From assembly GCA_949130485.1 (NCBI GenBank), contig OX422183.1:6228636-6292635 (forward strand): a DNA stretch of 64,000 nucleotides, given 5' to 3'. Under the pieces are notes generated by a model. That model ran no database searches. It saw nothing but the letters and a program-made list of their open reading frames with translations, and had not been told where the DNA came from. This document shows positions 63,958 to 64,000 of this stretch, one piece after another (the first letter of the stretch is position 1; each line of letters begins with the position of its first letter). The stretch is from Agelas oroides (taxonomy: Eukaryota; Porifera; Demospongiae; Agelasida; Agelasidae). The position numbers and the translations under genes were made by a program.

Positions 63958-64000
63958 CTGTTTATAGCTTCAAATCGGCCGCTGGATGAGTACAATCGAG

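Overview
This window is eukaryotic nuclear DNA from an animal, plausibly an early-branching invertebrate such as a demosponge (an inference from gene content and repeat style, not proven). The signs are split genes with GT-AG introns, two eukaryotic tRNA-Trp(CCA) genes, death-domain proteins and many DNA transposons. Most of the 64 kb is repeat; only three loci look like intact host genes.

Layout. 1-9860: nested transposon remnants (Tc1/mariner with a broken DDE transposase, a 33-bp-TIR element, a 172-bp satellite holding an insertion, a Mutator-like element inside a palindromic MITE, and old pieces of the element that dominates the next region). 11272-13504 (-): 3' part of a death-domain gene with a duplicated Pro/Tyr/His-rich exon. 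13800-33600: decayed copies of a DDX10-like DEAD-box helicase; one copy is split by a 12.3-kb array (14735-27035) of two units. Unit A (about 1020 bp, 11-bp TIRs, TTAA target) and unit B (690 bp) are always joined through TTAA, in the order A B A B B A B B B A' A' B dA A A.

33712-51976 (-): a complete 12-exon NDUFS2 gene (49-kDa subunit of mitochondrial complex I). All exon phases join to give 470 residues. Its introns hold two tRNA-Trp genes, several MITEs and an unusual number of micro- and minisatellites directly at splice sites. Two of the minisatellites repeat the exon's own 5' splice site.

52364-63078 (+, continues past the window): the start of a DNMT3-type DNA methyltransferase gene (basic N-terminus and PWWP domain; catalytic part not in view). 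It lies head-to-head with NDUFS2, with 387 bp between start codons. Its last visible intron holds about 27 copies of a 73-bp repeat carrying CACGTG, a hAT element with a perfect 8-bp target duplication, and pogo/Tigger remnants.

The metabolic gene and the methyltransferase gene probably share a promoter region. The rest is best read as a record of TTAA-targeting, hAT, Mutator and Tc1/pogo transposition plus tandem-repeat growth.
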